A DNA stretch of 41,085 nt from a virus. Of this stretch, positions 8,422 through 15,494 are shown in pieces. The DNA lies in IMG/VR virus record IMGVR_UViG_3300005523_000457, positions 1 through 41,085 of that record; one strand, 5' to 3'. Below the pieces are notes generated by a model. That model worked only from the letters and a program-made list of their open reading frames with translations, had not been told where the DNA came from and made no database searches. Every line of letters starts with the position of its first letter. Position 1 is the first letter of the stretch. A program made the translations under genes and the position numbers.

Positions 8422-9778
8422 TATAAAATTCTTCCATTTCGGGAAAAGTTTTTACTAGACTGCAATCTCTACGTTTATCAAACTCTGTAAACCAACGAGC
8501 AAAATCTCTACGACCTTGTTCTAATTTTGCAGGCTCTATATTTGTTGTACGCATATAATCAACTACACGTCTAAACTTTTCTACTTCTAAACTACTAAAC
8601 TTGGTTCTGTCAGCATCATCTTGATAGTCGTGCATATATTGTAAGTGCTTTTCCATATAAGGCATAAACTTTTCTTTAGGCAATATGTTCATATCATATA
8701 TAATTGGCTCTTTCAAATGCGGAGTATCAAATCTAATACGTTGCCATTGTGTTGCATTATCATTGCTATTATATTTGTGTCGCCATTCTAGTATTTTTTC
8801 TAATAATAAATTAAAACTAGTTACACCAAATATATTAAATGTAATCATAAACGTTACAGGCCAACCTGTGTTACTTAGATAGTGATCCAAGTTTTGTTCC
8901 CATAACTTTATATCTAATCCTGTACGTGCATATTCGGCTCTAGGTCCCCAAGTGTCAATGCTTGTATAAAGTTTAAAACTTTTAATACAATTTTTTTCTT
9001 TTAATCTTAATACTGTTTCTGTTAGCTTTTCAACTAGCTTGGGCTTAACACCCATGTTGCTGTTTACTTCTATTTGTATGTGTGGCTTTGGATCTGCTTC
9101 TAGTTTGTCAAATAGTTCCCATAGGCTTTTGTGCATTAAGGGTTCGCCACCTGTTATACGCAAAATGTTTAGTGTCTTACTTACTTCGGGCCACCATTCC
9201 CAAAATGCGTCTACGTATGGATTCTCTTCTTCCTTTTTATAAATCTTAAACCAATCAATGTCCTGCCTATGTGAAGTAGACATACTGTATGGTCCGTGTT
9301 GTTTTATCTCATTATAGTATCTGCTAGATGCTTTAGGGTGACAGTAACCGCACTTAAAATTACATTCATTACTAAAACTTATTTCAATGTACTCTGGATT
9401 TACATTAAAATCCGCCCCTTTTTGTTTTATTTCCGCTAATCTTTCTTCATTGTAAATGCTTGTTGTTTTGATATGCCTATCACTTACATAGTCTTTACCC
9501 ATGGCTTCAATCTTCCAACAATAGCTACAACCATCTGGTTTTTCACCGCATAACATTTTCTTACGTTGGTCTTTCTTTTCTTTGGTGTTATGTAATGCAC
9601 TTGGATTATCTTTTAGTTCGTCCAAAGGTATAGGGTGCGGAGCAGGGTGATAACAACTATGCGTTTCACCTGTTGCAAGATATATTGTTGTATGATGCCA
9701 TTTAGCCAAGCAGAAAGTAGGAGATGTTTGCTCCTCGATAGTGGGCATTAATTTTTTAATTTTTTCTAGTTCGCTCAT
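8402..9778 (-). CDS. Radical SAM protein with N-terminal SPASM/twitch-like domain (copy 3)
   Basis: A 458-residue radical SAM enzyme, the largest of three here. The cluster motif is C139-x3-C143-x2-C146 (ECNFKCGYCH) and GGEP is at residues 210-213. As in the 389-residue paralogue, a cysteine-bearing domain precedes the core: C23, C42, C84 and C87 in FCLAKWHH, THSCYHPAP and GCSYCWKIEAMG. The insertions around the core differ from the 389-residue copy, so the two are old duplicates or separate acquisitions and probably have different substrates. Start and preceding stop share bases (TAATG), with an AGG-type ribosome binding site about 6 bases upstream. Confidence 0.87.
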   Translation of the reverse strand: MSELEKIKKLMPTIEEQTSPTFCLAKWHHTTIYLATGETHSCYHPAPHPIPLDELKDNPSALHNTKEKKDQRKKMLCGEKPDGCSYCWKIEAMGKDYVSDRHIKTTSIYNEERLAEIKQKGADFNVNPEYIEISFSNECNFKCGYCHPKASSRYYNEIKQHGPYSMSTSHRQDIDWFKIYKKEEENPYVDAFWEWWPEVSKTLNILRITGGEPLMHKSLWELFDKLEADPKPHIQIEVNSNMGVKPKLVEKLTETVLRLKEKNCIKSFKLYTSIDTWGPRAEYARTGLDIKLWEQNLDHYLSNTGWPVTFMITFNIFGVTSFNLLLEKILEWRHKYNSNDNATQWQRIRFDTPHLKEPIIYDMNILPKEKFMPYMEKHLQYMHDYQDDADRTKFSSLEVEKFRRVVDYMRTTNIEPAKLEQGRRDFARWFTEFDKRRDCSLVKTFPEMEEFYNDCKVL

Positions 9779-10659
9779 TACCTGCCTAAGACTCTATCAC
9801 TGTTTACATAAACAGTTTTAAAGAATTTACTTTGTTCCTCATCTAATGCAACCTTGCTTATCGGCAGTCCTTGCTCTTGTAATACTTCACCATACTCTGC
9901 AATCATTTGATCTACAGGATAGTCTTTGATCTCGTTCCAATATTCATTAAGCCATTTAAAATCTCTTGTTACAGAATGATCCCAATCAGTTGCTAGTATC
10001 TTTTGGCAACCATCTCTAGCACCCATGATAGCATATAGTCCGTTGTCTACATCTGCACCAACGTTCATCCATATAAGCAGTCTATGATAATTTTGCCACC
10101 AAGTGTTGTTTGCAAGGTCTTGTACCTTTGCTCCTCTATTCAATGACATCTTAACACCTTCTCTGAATCCTGCTCTCCAAGCCTGATGTGGTGTTGAACT
10201 AATAATACTGGTTGAAAAGTTTTCATTTAGTTGGTAGTAGTTGTCAAAGTAACAAAATTCTATCTGTGTATCGTCCGACCCATCTGTGTTTTCGTGTGTT
10301 TTCATATTAGCAACAAAATCTTTTGTCCACATCTTTAAACTTCCGTTGCCGTATTTCAAACCATTGATGTCAATGTTACCGCACCAACTAAACTGATAGT
10401 CGTCATCTACACCTAATTCATCTAGATCTAATACTACGTTTAAAAAGTTTGGATCAATAATAGTATCACCATCTACTGTAACAAAGTGTTTTGTGTCTGA
10501 TAATTCTGCACAGGCTTTGTGTGCCGCATCAGAACCGTGTACTCCGTGTACACGTTTTGCCCATGGACACTTAGATACTAAATCAACATAGTTCTTTTCA
10601 CAGTTAGGTTCATCATAACTTAAAAATATAATGTCTTGCTCTGCAATATTAATTTTCAT
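9778..10659 (-). CDS. GT-A-like glycosyltransferase, long form
   Basis: A 293-residue protein paralogous to the 227-residue one at 1446-2129. The shared motifs are FLSYDEPNCEKNY, KRVHGVHG, and an acidic D63-G-D65 (FVTVDGDTIIDP) that would be the DxD metal site of a GT-A fold. Compared with the short form it has about 70 extra residues, mainly C-terminal (residues 225-293). It overlaps the GIY-YIG-like gene by 11 bases and is coupled to the radical SAM gene by a TAATG junction. This repeats the association of this family with a radical SAM gene seen at the left end of the window. Donor and acceptor are unknown. Confidence 0.6.
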   Translation of the reverse strand: MKINIAEQDIIFLSYDEPNCEKNYVDLVSKCPWAKRVHGVHGSDAAHKACAELSDTKHFVTVDGDTIIDPNFLNVVLDLDELGVDDDYQFSWCGNIDINGLKYGNGSLKMWTKDFVANMKTHENTDGSDDTQIEFCYFDNYYQLNENFSTSIISSTPHQAWRAGFREGVKMSLNRGAKVQDLANNTWWQNYHRLLIWMNVGADVDNGLYAIMGARDGCQKILATDWDHSVTRDFKWLNEYWNEIKDYPVDQMIAEYGEVLQEQGLPISKVALDEEQSKFFKTVYVNSDRVLGR

Positions 10660-11290
10660 TCTTTAACCTTAATTCTACTCTACGTAGATCACTATCTGGA
10701 TTACATACAGGAATACGACCATAGTATCTATAATAGTTAATTAGCATTTGCATTTCAGTTTCTTTTACAAGACTGTTGTGCATTGGCAAGTATGCTTCAT
10801 ACACGTTATCAATATATTCCTTACCTATCTTTTCCTTAAATGCAGTACCACAACCATATGGTGATAACCTATCGTTACGTACTGTGCCTTTAAAATCTGT
10901 GCGTCTACCTAGCATACAGTTTCTAGTTGTTGCTCTGCTTTCGCCTATGTATATTACACCTGGTTGTAAAATGTCTGCTACAGCAGGTGGCTTACCTTTG
11001 AACATTCCATACATATAACAGCCGGCATCTTTCTTATCAAATCCCCAACTAGGATCATACTTTTCATCAATGTGATGCCATTCTGTAAATTTATCCAACC
11101 CAGGTGCTTGTAGTGAATAACTTTGTGTAGTAAGATAATCCTTACCACCATGCTCTAATACTTTTTTAATTGTATAAGCAAAGTCTTCTAAGTTATCTAT
11201 CTTGTCAAAGATCTTTACAAGTTGTTCTTGTTTAAGACCGTGACCACCTGAACCTTTTACAATGTTCTCTGCTAAAATTTTTGACTTCAT
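10649..11290 (-). CDS. GIY-YIG nuclease-like protein
   Basis: A 213-residue protein. Residues 90-116 contain a tyrosine-rich strand (GCYMYGMF) followed by GVIYIGES, which fits the two halves of a GIY-YIG motif with a 20-residue spacer. An arginine pair at R129-R130 (LGRRTDF), glutamates at E177/E179 (LVKETEMQM) and an asparagine at N197 (IPVCNP) occupy the expected positions of the catalytic Arg, metal-binding Glu and final Asn. The first 85 residues are unassigned. GIY-YIG enzymes cut DNA and include homing endonucleases, but here the gene is embedded in an operon with a 4-base overlap upstream and an 11-base overlap downstream, unlike a typical free-standing homing gene. The call rests on motif spacing only. 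Confidence 0.5.
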   Translation of the reverse strand: MKSKILAENIVKGSGGHGLKQEQLVKIFDKIDNLEDFAYTIKKVLEHGGKDYLTTQSYSLQAPGLDKFTEWHHIDEKYDPSWGFDKKDAGCYMYGMFKGKPPAVADILQPGVIYIGESRATTRNCMLGRRTDFKGTVRNDRLSPYGCGTAFKEKIGKEYIDNVYEAYLPMHNSLVKETEMQMLINYYRYYGRIPVCNPDSDLRRVELRLKNEN

Positions 11291-11874
11291 TCTATAACCT
11301 CATATTTGTAACTGTCAAACTTCTTTATAGTATACACTGAAATCGGTTCGTTGTCAAACTCAAAAGCATCACTAAACGGTAAAACGATATATTTTCCACC
11401 AATTAGTTTGTCAAACGTAAATTGTAGTGTTTTATAAAGAATATTTGGATCGTCCTTTTTGGTTATACTAAACGATAAATGTCCATTTGTCAAGCTAATC
11501 TTTTGTGCTAGAATATTCATTTCTAGATCTCCGCCTATTGTAATTTTCCAACAGGTATCTTTTACATTTTTTGTTACTGTTATGTCTGTGTTATCACCTG
11601 TTGTTGGCAGTTCATAAATTAAGTCATCAACATAATAACTGTCTATGTCATGATTGCTACGTTGTCTTAGTTCATACGTGTTAGATCTTTTTATGTAATG
11701 TACATAATAGAAGTGCATACTTTCACTACCTTCTAGTATGCCTTTTATTTCACTATCTGAAACAGGAATAAAACTACCTTCAGTAGGTTTTTTATTAGGC
11801 AAGGATAACAGCTCACCTGTTGTAGGATCAAATACTGCAAAACGTTCGTTGTCTACTGTAATACCTAGCTTCAT
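11287..11874 (-). CDS. Conserved hypothetical protein, beta-rich
   Basis: A 195-residue protein I do not recognise. It opens with a regular strand pattern (MKLGITVDNERFAVFDPTTG) and continues as alternating short beta strands and turns to the end. It has no cysteine pairs beyond a single cysteine, no signal peptide, no membrane segment and no catalytic-looking motif. The all-beta character suggests a binding or structural role. It is coupled by 4-base overlaps to rpiB upstream and the GIY-YIG-like gene downstream, so it is expressed with the sugar genes. Confidence 0.6.
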   Translation of the reverse strand: MKLGITVDNERFAVFDPTTGELLSLPNKKPTEGSFIPVSDSEIKGILEGSESMHFYYVHYIKRSNTYELRQRSNHDIDSYYVDDLIYELPTTGDNTDITVTKNVKDTCWKITIGGDLEMNILAQKISLTNGHLSFSITKKDDPNILYKTLQFTFDKLIGGKYIVLPFSDAFEFDNEPISVYTIKKFDSYKYEVIE

Positions 11875-12335
11875 AATTTTCCTAACTTCTTAACCCTTCG
11901 TGCGTGTCTACCACCTTCAAAGTATGTTGTAAAAAATGCTTTTACAATTTTCTTTGCTTGGCTTGTTGTTGTAAAGTCTGCACCTAAACATAATACGTTT
12001 GCGTTGTTGTGTCTACGAGCCATCTCTGCTTCTTTAGGTGTTCTACAAACTACTGCTCTCATATTTTTAAATCTATTGGCCGCAATACTAACTCCATAGC
12101 CTGATCCACAAACTAGTATACCATAATTATCTTTATCAAAATGATATCCCATTTCTTTTACTACGTCTGGATAATCAACTGATGTACCTGCTTCGTATGG
12201 TTTTAAATTCTGTATTACTGCTATGTCAAATAATGTTACACCATTTATATCATCTGGTGAAACATAATCTAGTAATTTGTCTTTTAGTTCTAATCCTCTG
12301 TGATCAGAACCTACTATAAGGTCAATTGGTTTCAT
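11871..12335 (-). CDS. rpiB: Ribose-5-phosphate isomerase B (RpiB/LacAB family)
   Basis: A 154-residue protein with clear RpiB signatures: VGSDHRGLELK at residues 8-18 (D11, H12), the active-site loop VCGSGYGVSIAANR with C76 as the likely catalytic base, HNNANVLCLGA with H109 as a phosphate or ring-opening residue, and the family ending GGRHARRVKK. RpiB interconverts ribose-5-phosphate and ribulose-5-phosphate, and relatives act on allose or galactose 6-phosphates. In a virus it would be an auxiliary metabolic gene feeding pentose phosphate or nucleotide supply. Its place between glycosyltransferase genes, with 4-base overlaps on both sides, instead allows a role in making an activated sugar. 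Length is normal for the family, with an atypical stretch at residues 26-50. Confidence 0.93.
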   Translation of the reverse strand: MKPIDLIVGSDHRGLELKDKLLDYVSPDDINGVTLFDIAVIQNLKPYEAGTSVDYPDVVKEMGYHFDKDNYGILVCGSGYGVSIAANRFKNMRAVVCRTPKEAEMARRHNNANVLCLGADFTTTSQAKKIVKAFFTTYFEGGRHARRVKKLGKL

Positions 12336-13180
12336 ATTCCTAAATACTTTTCATACTTGTTAATTTTTTCATCAGTTAAGAACTCTTTTTCTGTATAATG
12401 AAAGATACCTGACTGCAAATGATTACCTATCTTTAGTGTTAAGTCTTCTGTAAGATAAGAACCTACTCTGCTACGCCATGTTGCACTTCCATTTCTCCAA
12501 CCTTGTATGTGTGGCTTCATATGTGTAAACGTAGGAAACTTAACACGACTATTTGTAATCCTATCTTCACAATCTAATATTTTTGTAACGATAGCTGTGC
12601 TTGTATCAACACTTAAAAACTTTTGATACTGCTCCTTTGCATACTTGCCGTAAAACATTTGCCAGTTATTCATTACTATTTCTAATAATGTGTAAAACTC
12701 TTTTGCAAAATCACACTTCTTAAAATAATGAAAGCCTGCATATACGTTTGGCAAGTTATTTGCCTTATACGTTTTTCTATAATAGTTGTCTACTACCTTT
12801 TCACCTCTGTATGTGTATACATTTGAGGTATAAAACACTTCATAGTTTTCTAAAAACTTCCACCACGTGTCTATATTTTGTAATACTAACATATCTGTAT
12901 CCAACACAATAGTTTCATCATAAGGACTTGCATGGTATAACTTCCAACGGTTGTCTACCTTCCAATCATTATCCTTTGCATCGTCGGACCAAGGTATGGG
13001 TTTAATAACATCAAACAATTTTTCATACCTAGATGGCACTTTATCGTTGGTTATTAAACAAATCTTTGCTTCATTAGTAGCTTTAATACTCATAGCTAAC
13101 GTACACGCCTGTTGTACGTAATCGTATTCGCTGTTTTGTGCTATTAATACAAATCCTTTACTAGGCACTTTTGCTCCCAA
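12332..13180 (-). CDS. Glycosyltransferase, GT-A fold, family 8-like
   Basis: A 282-residue protein with an N-terminal Rossmann-like half (GFVLIAQNSEYDYVQQA) and a metal-binding D94-T-D96 motif after a strand (DETIVLDTDMLVLQN), which is typical of family 8-like retaining glycosyltransferases. A conserved YAGFHYFKK segment follows, as in that family. No membrane helix is present, so it should act in the host cytoplasm on a soluble or growing glycan. It is a distant paralogue of the 286-residue protein at 13349-14209: both have the PYDETI-LD(S/T)D block and a similar N-terminus. It overlaps rpiB by 4 bases and the small gene upstream by 20. Confidence 0.75.
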   Translation of the reverse strand: MGAKVPSKGFVLIAQNSEYDYVQQACTLAMSIKATNEAKICLITNDKVPSRYEKLFDVIKPIPWSDDAKDNDWKVDNRWKLYHASPYDETIVLDTDMLVLQNIDTWWKFLENYEVFYTSNVYTYRGEKVVDNYYRKTYKANNLPNVYAGFHYFKKCDFAKEFYTLLEIVMNNWQMFYGKYAKEQYQKFLSVDTSTAIVTKILDCEDRITNSRVKFPTFTHMKPHIQGWRNGSATWRSRVGSYLTEDLTLKIGNHLQSGIFHYTEKEFLTDEKINKYEKYLGI

Positions 13181-13349
13181 CTGGTTTACACACGTATTCT
13201 ATTGTGTCCCACTTACCATCTGGTGGTATTTCTTTATATAATTCAAGCATTAGGTTACACTCTTGTTTATTTTCAAACCACTGTATGTCTTGTACCAAGC
13301 AATTACCTTTTAAACAAACTGTAAGTAATATATGCCAAACAAATTCCAT
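13161..13349 (-). CDS. Small conserved hypothetical protein (62 aa)
   Basis: A 62-residue protein. The first 17 residues are hydrophobic (EFVWHILLTVCLKGNC), followed by a polar tail with four cysteines in all (C12, C17, C31, C53). It fits exactly between two real genes: its ATG is coupled to the stop of the 286-residue glycosyltransferase (TAATG), and its end overlaps the next start by 20 bases, which argues for a real gene. The cysteines could form disulphides if the tail is exported, or bind a metal. The N-terminus is too short for a confident signal peptide call. Confidence 0.65.
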   Translation of the reverse strand: MEFVWHILLTVCLKGNCLVQDIQWFENKQECNLMLELYKEIPPDGKWDTIEYVCKPVGSKSA

Positions 13350-14209
13350 TAAACTATTCCTCTATCTATAATTCTGTTAAGGCTAAACTTGTTCATTACA
13401 TGAATGTTACTGCCTTTGATTCGTAATGGTGTGTATTCTCCTAAATGATTTTCTTTTTCAAGCAGGAACAAGAAATTATCCTGTTCTAGTTCCCATAAGA
13501 TATCTCTATCTGCTGTGTAATATTTTGTACCTGGCAACTTATGTGCAAAGTCACCTTCTGTGTAACCATTCATTATATGTATTGCTACACTAAACACATG
13601 GTCGTTACGGAAAGTACCTCTGTTTACTTGGAATATGCTATTATAGTGGTCCCAGTTTTCTTGTATGTGCTTTGTTAGGTCAAAGAATATCTTGTTTACT
13701 TCTGACTTTCTAAAGAATATTACTGTAGCCCAATAAAAGTCTATGCTTGTATCACTAATCTTTTCAAACTCAGCAGTATCTCTCCAAGCAGTTAAGTCCT
13801 TTGCGTTCTTAAAAATTAAAAAATCATGATCTTGTTCAAAGCAATTTTTAAATAAACTGTTTGCAATGATATAATCACTATCTAATAATATTGTTTCGTC
13901 ATATGGTGTTAGTTCATATGACTGTGTACGCAGGTCATTCTTAAATTGTAAGTGTTTTGCTACACCCGATCCATCAAAATATCTTTTAGTAGTCGAATTG
14001 TTTGTGAAAGGGACTTCAATAACTTTATCAAAAACTGTTTCATAGTCTTTATATGTTTCCTTAAGGTAATCTACACTATCCGTAACTATACTAGTAGGAA
14101 TATCTAAATATTTTCTTATTCTTTTAGCTGAATAATGAGCTTGTTTTATGTAATCAATCTGTGCGTTATTACGAGCAAAGATTAATGCACCTTTAGTTTT
14201 CTGTGTCAT
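13349..14209 (-). CDS. GT-A-like glycosyltransferase (paralogue of the 282-residue protein)
   Basis: A 286-residue protein with the same plan as the 12332-13180 product: an N-terminal strand (GALIFARNNAQIDYIKQA), then TPYDETILLDSDYIIA carrying D110-S-D112 as the DxD site, and a later WATVIFFRKSE block where the sister has YAGFHYFKK. Likely a nucleotide-sugar-dependent transferase in the cytoplasm. Divergence between the two copies suggests different donor or acceptor specificity. It overlaps the 119-residue gene upstream by 17 bases. Confidence 0.65.
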   Translation of the reverse strand: MTQKTKGALIFARNNAQIDYIKQAHYSAKRIRKYLDIPTSIVTDSVDYLKETYKDYETVFDKVIEVPFTNNSTTKRYFDGSGVAKHLQFKNDLRTQSYELTPYDETILLDSDYIIANSLFKNCFEQDHDFLIFKNAKDLTAWRDTAEFEKISDTSIDFYWATVIFFRKSEVNKIFFDLTKHIQENWDHYNSIFQVNRGTFRNDHVFSVAIHIMNGYTEGDFAHKLPGTKYYTADRDILWELEQDNFLFLLEKENHLGEYTPLRIKGSNIHVMNKFSLNRIIDRGIV

Positions 14210-14552
14210 AGTCTACTAATCCCGAAACCTTGCGTTTAGCTCTTAACTTTTGATATTCTGTTTCGTATTCGTTAGTAGATGTAAAGTAAACGTCGCTTAT
14301 GTTTTCGTAGAATTCATGAAGTTGTTCTATTCTAATTGGAGTGTCATTATCGTCTACGATAACAACGTTTGAGTCATCGTTATCACACAGAATTTTTACA
14401 AAAGTCAATAGTTCTTGTGTTACAGAAAACTGCCCACCATTAAAATAGTAGATTCTGCTTTCAAGAAACTTCTCTTTCAACACTCTTTTTTGGTTATTAA
14501 GAGTAACCATGTAGTTAGAAAAGTCTAAGGCTTTTTTTAATCTTTCATCCAT
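14193..14552 (-). CDS. Conserved hypothetical protein (119 aa)
   Basis: A 119-residue, charged, mostly helical protein with a beta segment in the middle (SNVVIVDDNDTPIRI). There is no signal peptide and no recognisable catalytic motif. Similar small proteins occur beside fibre genes in marine T4-like phages (from memory). It is the first gene of the 14552-6341 operon, directly downstream of a late-type promoter motif. Its end overlaps the next gene by 17 bases. Confidence 0.65.
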   Translation of the reverse strand: MDERLKKALDFSNYMVTLNNQKRVLKEKFLESRIYYFNGGQFSVTQELLTFVKILCDNDDSNVVIVDDNDTPIRIEQLHEFYENISDVYFTSTNEYETEYQKLRAKRKVSGLVDYDTEN

Positions 14553-14576
14553 AATAGTAATCCGTAGTTGTACTAC

Positions 14577-14584
14577 TATTTAGA
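14577..14584 (-). promoter_or_regulatory. Late-promoter-like motif before the accessory operon
   Basis: The minus strand reads TCTAAATA, one base from TATAAATA, 25 bases upstream of the ATG at 14552, in the 47-base gap between the fibre operon and the sugar/radical SAM operon. It would drive about 8.2 kb of tightly coupled genes. No hairpin terminator is visible in this gap. Confidence 0.5.
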
Positions 14585-14599
14585 CAAATTTTTAGTGGA

Positions 14600-15490
14600 C
14601 TATGTTAAGTTTGAACCAGCGTCTGTGCTGTGTGTTGGTGTAGGAACCTCAACATACGAGCCTGTAGCACGTAATTGAGTAACTGTACTATTCAAAGTAC
14701 CTAATACATCTTCATCGTAGTTTGGATTACCAGTGTTTGCGTCATTCCATTCAGCTTGGAATTGAACCTGTGTAGTTCCAACTAGTTTAGCTTTTAGTGT
14801 ATAGTTGTTGGCCGCATATAAACCAGTACCGTTTTTAGTAAAAAGTGTTTGAAAAGCTGTTGTAAGATCATGAAAACCTATAGTCGAACCCGTTCCTGAA
14901 CCAGTTGCACCTGTTGAAGTGTAACCCATTTTAACAGTTCCCATGTTTACAAGCATACCCATCCAGTCAATAGTTTTTGCACTAGAGCCTAAGTATGTAA
15001 TATTACTTGCAAAACGGATTTCTCCACCTGCATTGAAAAACTGTCTTCTATGATCTGCTGTTGAAAACGTAACATTTAACAAATGAATAAGTGTTCCGTT
15101 CCAACTTGTAGTATAACTAGCTGAAGTTGTTGCTTCTGCTGTTGCTTGAGAACTGTGTATTTGAAACTTTTCGTTCTCTAAGGTAGTTGTTAAGTTTTCA
15201 AACTGTGCAACACCCTTCTTATTAATTGTGTCGCTGTCTAAAATAGTATCTGTTGAACTGATAATTGCTATTTCACTTGGTGCTGTACCTGTTTGGTGTA
15301 CTCTACCATTAGCAATATCTGTATAAAGTGTTGACATATCAATAGCGGTAATCGTAGCACTCGCGGCAACCTGGCTTGAATTAAGTGATTGACCATAACC
15401 GTCATCACCTGATCCTGTTCCTAATATGGTTGCTACTCTAGATTGCAAGTTATTATATCTTGCCGCTGTAATAATATCGCCGATTGCCAT
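14600..15490 (-). CDS. Conserved virion structural protein, probable fibre-associated
   Basis: A 296-residue protein starting MAIGDIITAARYNNLQSRV, a start I associate with a structural protein family conserved in marine T4-like phages. The rest is rich in Thr, Ser, Gly and Ala with short beta strands, typical of fibre or baseplate appendage proteins. No enzymatic motif is seen. Its start is 4 bases after the stop of the 495-residue fibre gene, so both are read from the promoter at 17004. The exact position in the virion is unknown. Confidence 0.6.
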   Translation of the reverse strand: MAIGDIITAARYNNLQSRVATILGTGSGDDGYGQSLNSSQVAASATITAIDMSTLYTDIANGRVHQTGTAPSEIAIISSTDTILDSDTINKKGVAQFENLTTTLENEKFQIHSSQATAEATTSASYTTSWNGTLIHLLNVTFSTADHRRQFFNAGGEIRFASNITYLGSSAKTIDWMGMLVNMGTVKMGYTSTGATGSGTGSTIGFHDLTTAFQTLFTKNGTGLYAANNYTLKAKLVGTTQVQFQAEWNDANTGNPNYDEDVLGTLNSTVTQLRATGSYVEVPTPTHSTDAGSNLT

Positions 15491-15494
15491 TTAA

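Noticed and set aside
10649-11290. Mobile homing endonuclease
   Set aside because: The gene overlaps both neighbours by 4 and 11 bases and interrupts nothing, so there is no sign of insertion.
14553-14599. Terminator between the fibre operon and the accessory operon
   Set aside because: No inverted repeat followed by a T run can be formed on the minus strand in this gap.
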